64,000 nt of DNA from Vesta saturnalis (GCA_036346205.1 JARFJB010000896.1:973501-1037500); one strand, 5' to 3'. Shown: positions 1-12,282, counted from the first letter of the stretch. Notes: generated by a model not told the origin, from the letters alone. A program made the numbers and translations.

Positions 1-269
1 GTGTGCGTGTGCGTGTGCTGTGCGTGTGTGCGGGGTGCTTGTGGGTCTGCGTCCGGGTGTTCGTTGCGTGTGCGTGTGTGTCGTGCGTGTGCGTGTGCGT
101 GTGCGTGTCCGTGTGCGTGTGCATGTGCGTGCTTGTGCGTGTGCGTGTCTGTGTGCGTGTGCGTGCGTCTGCTGTGCGTGTGCTGTCCGTGGTTACGCTA
201 AATATTTGTGTGTGTGTGTACGTGTACGTGTGCGTGTGCTTGTGCGTGTGCGTGTGCGTTTGCGTGTGC

Positions 270-301
<32 letters not shown>

Positions 302-440
302 GTGCGTGTCCGTATGCGTGTGCGTGTGGGTATGCGTGTGCGTGTGCGTGTGCGTGTGCTTATGATTGTGCGTGTGCGTGTGCGTGTGCGTGTGTTAGTG
401 TGCGTTGTTACGCTAAATAATTTGTGTGTGTGTGTGTGTA
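1..440. repeat. GTGTGC-type microsatellite
   Basis: Almost pure alternating GTGTGC/GTGCGT simple repeat. It is interrupted at about 190-212 and 405-428 by two copies of a short non-repeat phrase (GTTACGCTAAATAATTTGTG and a variant), which gives a weak higher-order period of about 216 bp. Open frames through it encode only Cys/Val/Arg/Ala repeats and are not genes. Confidence 0.95.
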
Positions 441-3400
441 TGTGAGTGTTACTGAGTGCGCGTTTGTGCGGACGTGCGTATACGAGTGAGTGTGAGTGAG
501 TGTGAGGTATTGCAGGTTAATTAATTAAATAACAACTATGATGGGGATGCCAGGTTCGGGTTAAGAAGTAAAATAACTGAAATATAAATTCAAACACCTT
601 ACACTTATCATAAAATAACAAATAATAACTTACATTCGGGGAAAATAATTCCTAGGCGCTGCAAATAATCCGAAATTTCTGTGGATTAAGTAGTCTGAGG
701 CGATGAATCCTAAATCTTTGTGAAAAATAGAATTAAAGTCTATTCGATAACCTCCATCTCAAACGTACAACACATACATAACCTTCCACTCTGAAAACGT
801 ACGTTAAATTTTGTCACAATAATCTTAATAAATTTATCTTGATCCAAACTACGGCACCTTAATTTGGAAAGCCCTTAAGTACGATTGAAAAGAAAATAGC
901 CCAAAGCCTAAGGAAATTTTAAAACATATACGTTACCAAAAAATTATTGTTCACACCCTGTATACTAATAAATTTAAAGTAGTTAGACGTTGTCTGAATA
1001 CTTTCTATTTTACCCTCGTGTAAATGTAAACTAATACTAAGAATTGTTATCAAAATTCTGAGATAAATAAATATCTCTCAATTAAATTTTGTGGTCGCTC
1101 TGTCTTAAAATAAATAATTTTCAGATCAGTTGTTACAAGTATAGACAAAACATCCAAAGCTTTATTATTCTTAAAATGCGCGATCCTTAATGTAAGTTTA
1201 CTCAAAAAGGAAACAAATGTAATAATGTAATAACTCTAGGTCGAACCGTCACTTTAATGAAATCTTCTTATGCAGTAATGTGACCACACAGTACGTAGAT
1301 ACCCAAGACGTCGGGTATTGTGAAATAAGACAGCTCGTAAGCTACAAAAAGAGGCAATGAATCTGCAAAGAAACACATGTAATTAAACATGATATATAAC
1401 ATATAACATATTAACAATTTGGATGCAAATAAATAACACTGTTAAATGGTTAAAAGCATTGCGATTTGTACAATTCCAAACAAAATACAGAATTTCATTA
1501 TGCTATTTGACAGATAAAAGAGGTGTGTAACTTCTTTATTTCATGAGATCAAATTATGGATCTTGAAGCTGGAAAAAAGATTTCGTGGTGGTACAACTGT
1601 TAATAATTCATATACACTTGATAATATACAGATTTCCGACAATACTCAATTTCCAAACTGTGTAGTTCTGTCACATGGAATCTCGTATATTACTTGATCT
1701 TCTAGATTGACTTTGACAGCTTTATTAGAAAACGAATTCACCAAAAAACATATCCAAAGAAAAAGCAAGAAGAAAATGAGGACAAACAAATCCATTTGGA
1801 AAGCCATCTTTTGGTAGATATGCTTCGCATGTCTACGTAATCTGTTTAAGCTAAGTGTTTCAAAATACCTCTAGTGAAACACAAAAGCCACACCTTAAAG
1901 AGCTCAAGTTGTACGATCAGGCGTAAGTACCCTACAACCACGTTTACTTCTGTTAATCATAAATGTTTTGTGCACGCTATAACTGCGTTATACTCATAAA
2001 GATTTTATTATGATTCTCTCTCGCTTAAGGCTTAGTTAAATTTTAATAGTAAAAACACAGGGGTGCTGTTATAATTGTCGTGTGGTAAAGATGTGAGCAC
2101 TACCATGTTTAGACGAATTTTTGAATCTAATACATAAGATATGTTTTGAAATATGAATAAGAGGAGCTATGTGTAACTGAAAAGTGTGTAGCATGATTTC
2201 TTGTATTTAATTTTCTCATAATACCATTGGGGTGTATTGTGAATAAAGTTGTATGTTGTATGCTAACTGAGTTGTGTGCTTCAATCGTCCAACTACACAG
2301 ACCAAACCATCGTCACTAATAATGTGATCTACCAAGAACCCAACACTTAAAACCTGTTTCATTTATTTAGATCTATTTTAGTTAACTGATTTCTTCTTCA
2401 AAATACATATAGGTTTTATTAGAAGCCCACTGAAATAAATTGAAACATTATATCTTTAAAATGTTTGAAACCTGTGATTTTATTTGTGCAGATTCATCCA
2501 AACAATATTCATTCTAGTTGGTTGTTCACTTAAAAACCGTGACTAATCATTTGGCTGGCAATGAGAAGGGAGTCATTTCTTATGGATTCTTAAGGATTAT
2601 GTGGTACGTAAAAACCGCTTCGCCCTTTTACGGTATTTGTACCCCAGTAACAAATATTGAATATTTACAACAATCTAGTTAGTCAAACTATACCATTTCC
2701 TACATGGCCTCTCGGTTTTATTTGATTACTTCCTGTTGCCCGACCTTAAAAATACGATTATTAACACTCCTATTAAAAATTTGGATAACATTACTGTACC
2801 AACAAGAATTAAATGCAAAGAATTATGCATTTATGCAATTTTAAGCAACGTACTATAAAGTTTTGTTGATAAAGTGAATAAAACGCAACGTTTTCCTTCG
2901 ACATTATTGATTTTTACGTAAAGATTAGGTTAAAATTATTTGGATGTATTTAAAGTATCTACCCAAGTTGTAAAATAGTAGATTTGATAATTTGCTATGC
3001 ACACTAAAAGGTGAACCTGTATAAGTAAGTTTCAGATAATACAGACAAGTGGTATAAAATCACACGATCTTCACTTTTTAAAACAGTAGCGGTCAGATAA
3101 TACTTTCTCAAAAAGTTTGTTAAAGGGCAGTGGAACAAACATCACTTTCAAAGAATTCATATTTCGATATGGTTAATAATCTGCAGGTGATACTGTTAAG
3201 TCTAGTAAACGTATTGGATCAATTCGCCGAAAAGCCCATATGCAAGTAGTACGGAAAATGATATAGAAAGTGGTATAGGAAAAGAACCAATTTTCCAAAA
3301 ATGTTACCCTACCTTCACGTATTCCAAAATTAATGGGTTACGTGTAATTAAAAACGAATGGTTTTGAGTGATTCCAAATTTTTGTCAGATTTACTTATGC

Positions 3401-4830
3401 TTCACTGTTCGCTGTAATCTATTCACTAAGACGAATACAACGCTGGATTTATGTTACAATGTAATAAAAATTCTTCATGTGATGGACATAATTTTATTTA
3501 ACAATAGAGGTAGAATTCCGCTAGAAGAGCCGCTTGGCCCTTCTTTGAACTTCCTGCCTTCTGAAAAGTAGGTTCCATAGTATAACACAGTTAATAATTA
3601 CTAAAAACACTCGTGTTTTACCTTAATCAATTAAAAGGATAATTAACTGTTAATGAAAATAAAGGTGTCCTGATTTAGTGAGCACGGCATCAACGAAACG
3701 TGTAACTTATAGAACTGAACAAATTATGATTTTAGTACAGAATTATTTAGGCATCGGTTTGATTTGAGCTTATGAATACAAGTGATTATCGATTAAATGA
3801 TGAATGTATGTGTAATTTAAGCCAAACTAATCGAGGATAATGTGCTGTGAGTTGGCGCACATGTGGTGGCGAAAAGTGTTACATAAAATGATGATGTTCG
3901 TAATGGTGAAAATTATATCAGGAATTCAGACGAAACAGGGGGAACTGACTGGACACACTAATAGTAGACAAATTAGACTAGAGTTAAGCAGAAAAAGGGG
4001 ACGGGAGACTATATAAGAGCAAAATCCTTACAGTTAGGAATTCCAACCTTGGGTAAAATGTGCGCGAAAATTGGAGGAAAACCTTTACAAAGGATATTCA
4101 CCTAAAGGGGATAGAAATTCAGTTTCCATCAAACAATTTAATTTCCTTCTGGGCCTAAATCCACATTGAAAAAGAATGTGTTGTAAATAAGCCCTTATAT
4201 ATTCGCGAGGTACACATACAAGTCAAGTAATTTCGCGAATGGGTATAGAAGTCGAAGTAAAGAGCGGCAGTTATATACATATAGGGATGGTTGGGAGTGG
4301 GAAAAGGCGTGATAAAGATTATTAACAAATATGGGAACACGGTTATGTGAATAAATATTAATAGGAATTTATTCTTAGAATAGGAAAATGAATTCGGAAC
4401 GATTTCTATATCTATAAATGAATTAATGAACATCTTACTAAAAAATGCTCGAGGCCTTCTCCTACACTATCAGATGCGTTTGTTTATTCAATACCTTTCT
4501 AAGGTAATATTTAAGATAAAAGCAATAATTAAGCAAATTTTAATACAGAAATTGCAATGAACTAAATGTATATGGAAAGCCATGCTTGAAATACAAAACA
4601 TCTAATATAGCAGTGGTTTAACTAACGTGTGTTAGAATAAAAATTTATGTGTTTTAACACAAACTTCAGGAAATGACTAACACAAATAAGGAATGTAGAT
4701 TAAAACATTATACATGATGGTATGCTCGATGCAAACATTAACATTTTTAGTTCTTTCAAATGTTAATCTTCTGTGTCAATATAATTTAAAATATATGTTT
4801 AAAGAAACTGTCAGGTATATTTGAACGCCT

Positions 4831-4831
<1 letters not shown>
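441..4831. other. AT-rich non-coding DNA, no gene seen
   Basis: About 4.4 kb of AT-rich sequence. No open frame resembles a protein family, and no terminal repeats or long tandem arrays were found. A short ACACCCTGTATAC phrase near 950 recurs near 27430 and may be a worn transposon end. Confidence 0.6.
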
Positions 4832-4923
<92 letters not shown>

Positions 4924-4924
4924 A
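4832..4924. repeat. (TA)n microsatellite running into (GT)n
   Basis: About 80 bp of perfect TA dinucleotides followed by a short TGTGTG tract. An open frame across it (Ile-Tyr repeats) is an artefact. Confidence 0.97.
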
Positions 4925-5413
4925 TGTATTTTGTTTTATTCTTTTTTTGCTAGTGACTCAATTTACGATAACGAAACTTGTTTTTTTTGTGTTCATTAAG
5001 GTACAATTGAAAGTAACAATTGTTTGATTTCTCTAAGTTGTAGTGGTTTCCGAATAAAACTTTTCGTATTGCAATTAAGATTTGATTTCTGAAATTGGCA
5101 ATTATAAATTTTAAAGTTGAATCTAAATTGGTTTTCCTGTAAATTTTTATAAAAGGTTTCGTTAAAATAAAATGTAGGTGTAGATAAGAAACGTTCGTAT
5201 TTAAATTGTAGGATGAGATCACTATTTGGTTTGCTTGTTTAAGCAGGGGCTGTTGATGTTAAATTTACTTATCGCGTTTAGTTATTAACGCCGTTTTTCT
5301 ACCAGAATGTAGTATCTCAGTCCATTAGTGTATAAATAATTATCATTATCGTTTAAGGAATAAATCTGTGGATGACAATTTGGACTTGAGTCGTGCACGT
5401 AGCAGTTTTACCG
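4925..5413. other. AT-rich spacer, nothing recognised
   Basis: No supported coding frame, repeat or RNA gene between the TA microsatellite and the LTR-like block that begins at 5414. Confidence 0.5.
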
Positions 5414-7390
5414 TGTTGTTGAAAAAGATGGCGCAATATTACGGAGAGGGGAAGAAGCGGTTTTTTTTGCGCGGTTAATTGCGCGAGGATTGTCTATTTG
5501 ACTTTCGTGAGTAAGAGATGTGATCTGTGAGCTTGGGGGCGTGCCTTTTTCGAATACCTGGAGGACCGAACTAAAAGCAACCGTTTGGTGGATATTTGTG
5601 TAGACTTTCATCCCTCCTGGTTATTTACTTTGAAGTTATGGACCGTGGGGCCAATTTATGAACATTTTACTAAGTTTTGTGTTTATTTAAGTGCATCTTA
5701 GTGGTGGTTCGAGGTCGCGCTTAAAGCGGATTTATATTACCGAATGAAACGATTGTGAAGACACAACGGCTGCAACAGACGAAAGTATCACTGTAAATAT
5801 TTTGTAAATAGACATTTTTCTTTCGTTTTAATATTAAAGACTTGTAAATAGAGCTACCGATTTAATTGAACATTAAAGTGTGTAAATATCTCGTATGTAA
5901 AAGATACTCGTTTTGTGCACATAAACTAAGTACCGTCCTGACCAATTAAGATAAACGTATCGCTATCGAAATTAAGACTGGGAAATTGCTGTATTGGTTT
6001 TCCAACCGAGGTCATTCTGCTGGTATCCTGAAGCCGTTCTCGTTGCTTTCATCCCTGACCGATGGAGAAGATAATGCAATATTGTACGTCATTGTGAATA
6101 CTTTATCATAACTTTGTTTGTAAACTTGGTGAAATTATTGGTTGACGAGTGAATAAACGCACTCGTTTTGTTTTGGTATTATTTTGCGGAATTTGATGCT
6201 TTCGCGTCATCTCAATTTCAAGGTTGACGAACTGCTTTTATTTGCGATATATTTGGTATTTTGTTTTTTTTATTACTTAACTAAATGTACTGCAAATTTA
6301 TGTATATGAACATTTTGTATAGTAAAATTGATTTTTAGTGACCAATTGGTTACGTATTGTTTTGAAACCAGTCACATTTAGATAATTCTATTTCCCTAGT
6401 TTAAAATTAAAGGCCACTTGGTAAGCTTATAAGGTTGACCATTTTATGTTCCGTTTTCTAGTTGATATTTTAAAACAAACCGAAACCATTGTAAATAAAT
6501 ATATGTATGTGTGTGCTTTTTGAGATATATTTAGACATAATAGACGAACAATTCACTGAATTTTATGGTATTAATTTGTGATCTCCTCCCGACCAGCGAA
6601 AGCAATAATTTACGAAGAGTAGTAATTTTATTATTCAAACTCAAGAATTAATTGAGAGCTAAATTTTGATTTCATGATTTATTCTATTGATTCATTTTAA
6701 AAGTAACCAGTGGTGGTTTCCTACAATTGAAGCATTCAGGATCATACATTTTTTTTTTAGTTTTATTAAATATTTTGCGTCGTTTAACCTAACCGATTAG
6801 AAGAATTTTAAATGACGTTTATCTAGTTTATGTTTAATTGTTTAGTTTGGAGTTCAATTAATAACAGAGCTTTGAAAATGAGTAGTATTTAAGTTTGAGT
6901 TAATAAGATTTAAAAGCAACATTTAACGTTCATATTTTTTTTTTTATTATTATGTTTGAATTATTTTGCTCACAAGCGTTGGGGGTAACCTAACGAAATA
7001 TAAAGTTAAAGAAGTCATTAAAACCCTGATTTGCGCCCATGCTATTTTGATGTTCGAGCGTGTGGATATTTTTAAGATTTGTTCTAGAGCTAAAGTTGCG
7101 AAGCATCTCCGACGTAAGTTAAGTGAGATCTTTTGACTGTTGAAGGTGATTTATCTACGTGTGCCCAGGTGTATTCTTACCGATATCGTCTTAATAACAG
7201 TCTGGCGCCCTTTTACTTGACTTTATTCTAATTACGACGCACCTTTATCTGTGACTTTCGACAATACGACTAACAACCTTCAGTATTTTTAAATTCAAAA
7301 ACACGCCCACGCCCTCTGTCCCACCAAGCTAGTCCGGTGCACTCTAATTGTTTGTTACCTACCGTTTTAGTTTCATCTTCGACCGTAACA
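5414..7390 (+). mobile_element. possible solo LTR-like block, about 2.0 kb (copy C)
   Basis: This block starts TGTTGTTG and ends ACCGTAACA. It is 1,977 bp long, close to two other blocks in the window (27779-29785 and, inverted, 44191-46196) that end in the same CCGTAACA. It has no coding capacity and includes a moderately GC-rich, TATA-free stretch near 5410-5760. No target duplication is visible. The call rests on the shared end motif and similar length only, so the boundaries could be coincidental. Confidence 0.25.
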
Positions 7391-9039
7391 AAACTAAACG
7401 TCGGCACGAAATTTTGTGGGTCGCACCTCCAGAAAACCGAGGCCTGCGACTGCGAATATTCTACTACCGTTTCCGGACTAGTAATACAAAGAGCTATTCT
7501 TATTGGTAATACCATTATTTGATTGGTAACTATCTTGTGTACGGTATTTATGTTTAATGTAATGTGCCAGGCGCAATGTAATGAATCATAATAGGATTAC
7601 TCGTGTTTTAAGCTGCAATTGAATCTTAATTAGCTAATTACCAAATTACCATAAAAAGTCAATTAGTATTTTAGGTATCTTCACTCAAGGGTCGTAATTA
7701 TTTCAATTTTATATTTTTCAGTATTACTATTAAAACAATTAAAAAATAATTATATATTAGATAAAAATAAGGGCATAAAAATATGCATTTATTAACAACA
7801 AATAAAACATAACCCTTAAAATCTAAAATATTGTAAAATAGTATGCTAATGAAAATAAATCCGTCCTTTAATGATAATACAATAAAACGAAAAATATCTG
7901 CATTGAACTGATAACGTGTGATACCTACACATTAAGCTTAATTCTGAGAAAGGCTAACAGTTTTCAAATTTGTCTTACTACCAGTACCCGTATGACAATT
8001 TGAATTATCTTCATTCAATTAGTTACGTTTTACTTCTATAGATTTCAAAACATTTCCAAAACGTTTAAGTTTTGGAGTATAGTTAGGAAAACACTAAAAT
8101 TTCATCTGACTAATAGCTTAGTGGATGTTTTAACTAATCTTAGTGACCTTAACGTCTGTATGTATATGTATGTAACTGTAAATGTGTTTTTGTACCTAAT
8201 GTTAAAGATTCTTATTGTTTCATCTTTATATACCGTGTTACAAATTGAACAATTTAATTTGAAAACACGGTATCGCAGATTGAAAGATTTGCTTATTAAC
8301 CCTTTCGAAGCGGGCGCCCGGTAGTTATTCTCTCCTGTGCTGACCGAGCGGCCGGCATGCCGTGAGTTGCAACACTAGCGTCTGAGGACAGACGAGAGCA
8401 ACCCAACGATCGGATGACAATTATGACGCGAAATTTAAAACATGACTATTGGAACACAAGTCAAATTAAATTTTAACTGTATGTACAGAATAAATCATTA
8501 AAGGCGTGAAAACACTTAAAATAGATAGGTGCTTGTATTAATTATTTATATATTAATATTTTTATATTTTGTATATATTTATTATATTAATATATTTTTA
8601 GTAGATAGAATGGGCACTATGAGATTAAAATTAATATATGGTCGCTTCAGAGCAGAATTAGCTTAACTACAAAAAGTGAATTTTACAGGAGAGGGTTGTT
8701 TTTTATTTTTTATTCTTATTATTTAATTTAGAATTGTACAAATTATTGACATAATTTGGAATAATTGTTAGATGTTAATTCCATAAACAAAAAAATATGA
8801 TTAACATCACTTAAAAAAATCATGCACATAGGATCATTTTTACTACTAAAAATGGAGATATAATAGTTCGATGAAAACTAAATTTATATAAATAAAATAA
8901 ATTCCGTAAAAAACGAACATAAAATACTTCTGCACAGTGACAAAAAAATTTTAGCCCTGAAAAATAATAGTTATACTTATTTATTTATTTTTCGATTGCC
9001 ATTTTTTAGTGTTATAATAAAACCTATAATGTATGTTTT
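7391..9039. other. non-coding spacer with two short repeat fragments
   Basis: No gene is supported. A GC-rich island at about 8300-8420 contains a phrase (near 8370-8402, ending AGCAACCCAACGA) whose reverse complement recurs near 38020-38060. A stretch at about 8635-8695, with core TCGCTTCAGAGCA, recurs in reverse complement at about 31840-31893. Both look like worn ends of unidentified DNA transposons. Confidence 0.4.
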
Positions 9040-9045
9040 TAGAGA
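9040..9045. repeat. target-site duplication, left copy (TAGAGA)
   Basis: TAGAGA directly abuts the first base of the Polinton. The identical hexamer follows its last base at 26521-26526. Six bases is the length expected of Polinton/Maverick integrases. Confidence 0.9.
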
Positions 9046-9419
9046 AGTAGACATATAAGGCCGATCCTGGACCAGTTCAAGGTCACCCATGTAAATCTTA
9101 TGGGGATTTATTTCAAGGTCAAGTGAGTTTTCTCGTTATGCCAGAACGCGCTCCACGTCTCAAGCATGCTTGTGGTGGGGATTTAAATTTTGGAGTCACT
9201 CGCCCTCTGGTGGTGAAATCGGAAGCTTTTGGAGCTCTTTCAAGGTCGAACTTTAAGCGGAGATTTAAAATGTAGTTGGTCAAGGTCAAAGCTAAAAAGT
9301 TGCAAGGTAATCATAAATCAAAATAGTTTTGAAGGTCAAAGGTTATTGACTTACGGTGGTTTCTTAGAAATATAAAAGGTCAAGGTGAAAAGCTAAAATA
9401 GAAGTTGCAAGGTAATCAT
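9046..9419 (+). repeat. Polinton left terminal inverted repeat
   Basis: This 374 bp repeat is matched in reverse complement by 26147-26520. I see one substitution (C/T near 9200) and four single-base length differences, mostly in short homopolymers. It contains three exact copies of TCAAGGTCA (9077-9085, 9113-9121, 9279-9287) and one ending in G (9240-9248). The mismatch pattern, mainly 1 bp indels, suggests a young insertion plus possible sequencing error. Confidence 0.95.
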
Positions 9420-9631
9420 AAATCTAAAAATAGTTTTCAAGGTCAAAGGTTATTGACCTACGGTGGTGTCATATTTCTTAGAAGTATAAAAAGGTCAAGG
9501 TGAAAAGCTAAAATAGAAATTGCAAGGTAATCATAAATCTAAGAATATAATTTTCAAGGTCAAACTTTTTAGCGGGAAATATAAATTTTTGGAGCTGATC
9601 ATCATCATCATTATATTTATAGTCAAGGTCA
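9077..9631 (+). promoter_or_regulatory. array of TCAAGGTCA sites (FTZ-F1/NR5A-type half-site)
   Basis: Six exact TCAAGGTCA copies lie at 9077, 9113, 9279, 9437, 9554 and 9623, and a seventh ends in G at 9240. All are in the same orientation, pointing into the element toward the first gene at 9745. The right end carries the mirror set (26278, 26319 G-form, 26445, 26481), and one further copy at 22570-22578 sits upstream of polB. The sequence matches the published YCAAGGYCR consensus of FTZ-F1/SF-1 monomer-binding receptors. Binding is inferred; the array could instead be a transposase or replication signal. Confidence 0.4.
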
Positions 9632-9640
9632 ACAGTAGGT
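9277..9640 (+). repeat. degenerate tandem repeat at the inner edge of the left TIR
   Basis: About three units of 95-115 bp share a GGTCAAGGT core, GCTAAAATAGAAGTTGCAAG, a GGTAATCATAAATC phrase, and then CAAGGTCAAAGGTTATTGAC. Unit starts lie near 9277, 9378 and 9493. The right TIR keeps only the outer unit and a partial second one, so the array length differs between the two ends. Exact TCAAGGTCA sites fall at 9279, 9437, 9554 and 9623. Confidence 0.85.
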
Positions 9641-9744
9641 ATTTAACAAGTTTAAGCATGTTGTAATATGTAGGACGCATATTTCTTATATAAACTGCAG
9701 CGAGCTGTATGTTGAGATCAGTCTGCAACACATAATTGTTAAAT

Positions 9745-10044
9745 ATGGAATTAACAGGGTTAAACCAAAGCACCTATTGCAAACCCTTTAAGAATGCGTG
9801 CGAGCTCGATATATCGAGAAAGTATAAAGTAACGAATATGGATATAATTAATACTAAGTACGGTGAACGTATAGTGATAGAAACGGGTGATTTTAAATGT
9901 GTATTACCGGAACGCTTTTATGTGTATTTCAAAAAAGAAGAAACACGAATTGAAGAATTTAAAACACTCCTAAACACGAAGGATGTGTTTATAAGTAGTT
10001 TGGGTGCAGCTGGCAAAACAACAAACATAACATTTTCTTTTTAA
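9745..10044 (+). CDS. small accessory protein, first gene of the Polinton (99 aa)
   Basis: An uninterrupted frame begins at the ATG at 9745; an upstream TTG in frame is less likely. It ends with TAA about 100 bp after the last TCAAGGTCA site. The protein has a short acidic/basic mix with KYKVTNMDIINTKYG near residues 27-41 and a VLPERFYVYF segment at about residues 53-62. This resembles a small protein I associate with insect Polintons and that may adopt an OB-like single-strand-binding fold. I see no catalytic motif. Its place just inside the TIR suggests an early or accessory role. The function is inferred and uncertain. Confidence 0.55.
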   Translation: MELTGLNQSTYCKPFKNACELDISRKYKVTNMDIINTKYGERIVIETGDFKCVLPERFYVYFKKEETRIEEFKTLLNTKDVFISSLGAAGKTTNITFSF

Positions 10045-10133
10045 TAGTAGCACCCCCACCATATGTAAAATTGAAATACTAGAATTATTTTCTTAAGCGT
10101 TTAGTCATAGTGAAATTGTGAGCAAGTAAAGTC

Positions 10134-11060
10134 ATGCAAGTAGCAATAAAATCATTTCTGGAACGATCCAAACTCAGAAGTTCACCGTTATATATGGATA
10201 CATCACATCATTGCAGTAACAATCTGAATAATTTAACATTTTGTTGGTGCTGTCAAAATAGTGATGGTAGTAGTAGTAGTAAAATGAAGAGAAACACGAT
10301 GAAGGTTATTCTTCTGCTAAGACTGACTGCGCATCATCATTTCAATATAAGGATGAAGTGTATAAACAAGCAGCTAAGGAATACTTAATCGATTGTACCT
10401 ATTATAAACTATCGAACGATACTCATCATGCAAAACATCTGGAAATTGGATACAGTACACACCTCAACCTTGCACCAGTGGTGCGTATTGGGTGCGGTAA
10501 TTGTGATCAAAGCAATAATGTAGTGTTGGATATGAAGGAATGGAATGAGCTTCTAAGATGGCATTCATATGTAGAATTACAATTTTTCGATCTCAAGAAA
10601 TTGAAAATGAAATTGATTGGTCAAATGTAAATGAAGAAGATATAATCTATGATCAACATTATGAATCTCTATCTAGTAATCTTGGTATTTATTACAATTG
10701 GGAATTAATTAAAGGATATGACAGAATTTTGAAAACTGTTATGATAGAAAACTACAAGTGCTGTTCTTGTACATTCAACTCACATAGTATAGAAGAACTA
10801 TTCAATTTAAAGGATATAGTAAGCTATAGATTGGAATTTCTTGAATCTTACAATCTGGTGTGTTTTATGAAAAGTTCATACAACAAGTTGTTGACTACCG
10901 TCGTTTTCGTGAGAAAGAATTCAGTGGTGGTGATGATGACATTTATAAAGATATTGATGATGTTATAAATGCTAAGTATAATATTAATTCACATAACACT
11001 GTATGTTTAATGGAAATTTTGTATTATCGTCCTGCTTATCTAATGTATAGCATTTACTGA
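10134..11060 (+). pseudogene. conserved Polinton hypothetical protein, broken into three frames
   Basis: Three overlapping open stretches (10134-10388, 10358-10630, 10558-10968 with 10860-11060) appear to be one gene of about 300 codons cut by at least two or three small frame changes. The centre carries VRIGCGNCDQSNNVVLDMKE and a NELLRW segment at 10480-10560. The end has a run of acidic residues, GGDDDIYKDIDDVINAKYN, at about 10920-10985. I recognise it only as an unknown protein commonly found beside Polinton capsid genes. It lies between the accessory gene and the PLA2-like gene in the same orientation. Confidence 0.45.
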
Positions 11061-11131
11061 ATAAAGAAATAACTATGATTTGTTTTTCTCAATTTAGGTA
11101 TAAATACCCCTTCTATCCATCCATGTAAACA

Positions 11132-11943
11132 ATGCTAGTTAAGAAGCGAAAGAGTGTAGGTGGTGGTGGTTTGGTGAATGGTCTAATCAATAAACTTCCG
11201 TTTGAATTGCATTTACCTGGTTACCAGTATTGCGGTCCTGGTACAAAGTTGAAAAACGACTCGCGCGGTGACCTCGGCATTAATCAATTAGATGCTCAGT
11301 GCAAACTTCATGATATCAGTTACAGAGATTACCGAGATTTAGAAAGTAGACATAAAGCAGATAAAATTTTACAAAAAAGCTTGGGAGCGCTTTAAATCAT
11401 TAGACGCAACGCTAGGTGAACGAACTGCAGCTTTAGCAGTCAGTACCATCATGAAAGCAAAGAGAAAATTGGGAATGGGGTGTAAACGTCGATCTAATAT
11501 GAAGAAGAAATGCAATGGTGGAAATTTATTGCATTTACGAAAGACAATAGCTAAAAAATTAAACCTAACGGAAATTTCACAGACACAATAAAGTCAGCGC
11601 TTTCAACGGCAAAACGTGTGGTAAAAAATTTAGGAGGAAAGAAAACATTAAAGTTCCTAGAGTAATTCCCCTACCTAAACAAGGAGGGTTTTACCATTTC
11701 TTATTCCGTTATTCGCAGGATTATCAGCAATCGGTGCTTTAGCTGGCGGTGCATCAGGAATTGCTAAAGCAGTCAATGATGCTAAAAATGCTAAAAATTG
11801 CAGGAAGAGACATCGCGCCATAATCGCATGATGGAATCGGTCGCTATAGGCTCCATGAATAAGAAAGGCGGTGCACTATATCTAAAACCAAACAAATCTG
11901 GTGGTGGTGCATTATACTTAAAACCGTTTCCAAAAACTGAATA
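11132..11943 (+). pseudogene. PLA2-like / hydrophobic minor virion protein, frameshifted
   Basis: The first 87 codons (11132-11395) are open. They carry the phospholipase A2 signature of parvovirus-type enzymes: a Ca-binding loop YCGPGTKL (about residues 33-40) and the catalytic pair in DAQCKLHDISY (about residues 54-64). In related viruses this domain breaches endosomal membranes. Downstream, in shifted frames, come a basic region (11400-11530), a hydrophobic stretch PFLIPLFAGLSAIGALAGG at about 11690-11745, and two ALYLKP repeats at about 11870-11925. In adintoviruses such parts form one or two internal virion proteins. At least two frame changes separate the parts here, so the protein is broken as assembled. 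Good confidence in the PLA2 domain, moderate that all parts are one gene. Confidence 0.7.
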
Positions 11944-12282
11944 GATTACCGAAAGACCGTTAACGGATACTGATTTAAAGAAATACTCCAAAACGTACCG
12001 TACTTTAGGGATATTTTTATGAGAGATAGCATGCCTAAATTGCCACGGAAAAATGAATCTGGAATTATTAACTTAGATAGCCAAAGAGGACCAGGTACCC
12101 ATTGGGTTTGCTACAAAAAGCGTGGTAAAAGGTATGGTATTACGATAGTTTCGGTAATATTCGACCACCAAACGAAGTGATTAACTACTTTCGGGGTGTA
12201 AAATATATTATAATTACAACCAAGATCAAGAGTTTAATACAATTATTTGCGGACACCTATGCCTACAATTTTATATAAATAA
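11930..12282 (+). pseudogene. adenain-like (Ulp1/C5) cysteine protease, degraded
   Basis: Fragments in more than one frame carry the landmarks of the Polinton maturation protease. They are PLTDTDLKKYSK near 11955-11990, a GPGTHWVCYKK segment (catalytic His) near 12090-12125, an F-G-N-I-R-P-P phrase after the expected Asp near 12150-12170, and CGHLCLQF (catalytic Cys) near 12250-12275. The enzyme matures virion proteins. Spacing fits a small protease of about 110-120 residues but at least two frame changes interrupt it. It sits directly before penton, as expected. Confidence 0.65.

Noticed and set aside
1..445. Several overlapping Cys/Val/Arg-rich open frames
   Set aside because: They are translations of a GTGTGC microsatellite, with no codon structure independent of the repeat.
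4821..5027. Ile-Tyr repeat open frame
   Set aside because: Product of the (TA)n tract.
7270..7522. Opposing open frames of 61-81 codons
   Set aside because: Complementary frames without motifs at the edge of the LTR-like block C; no support for coding.
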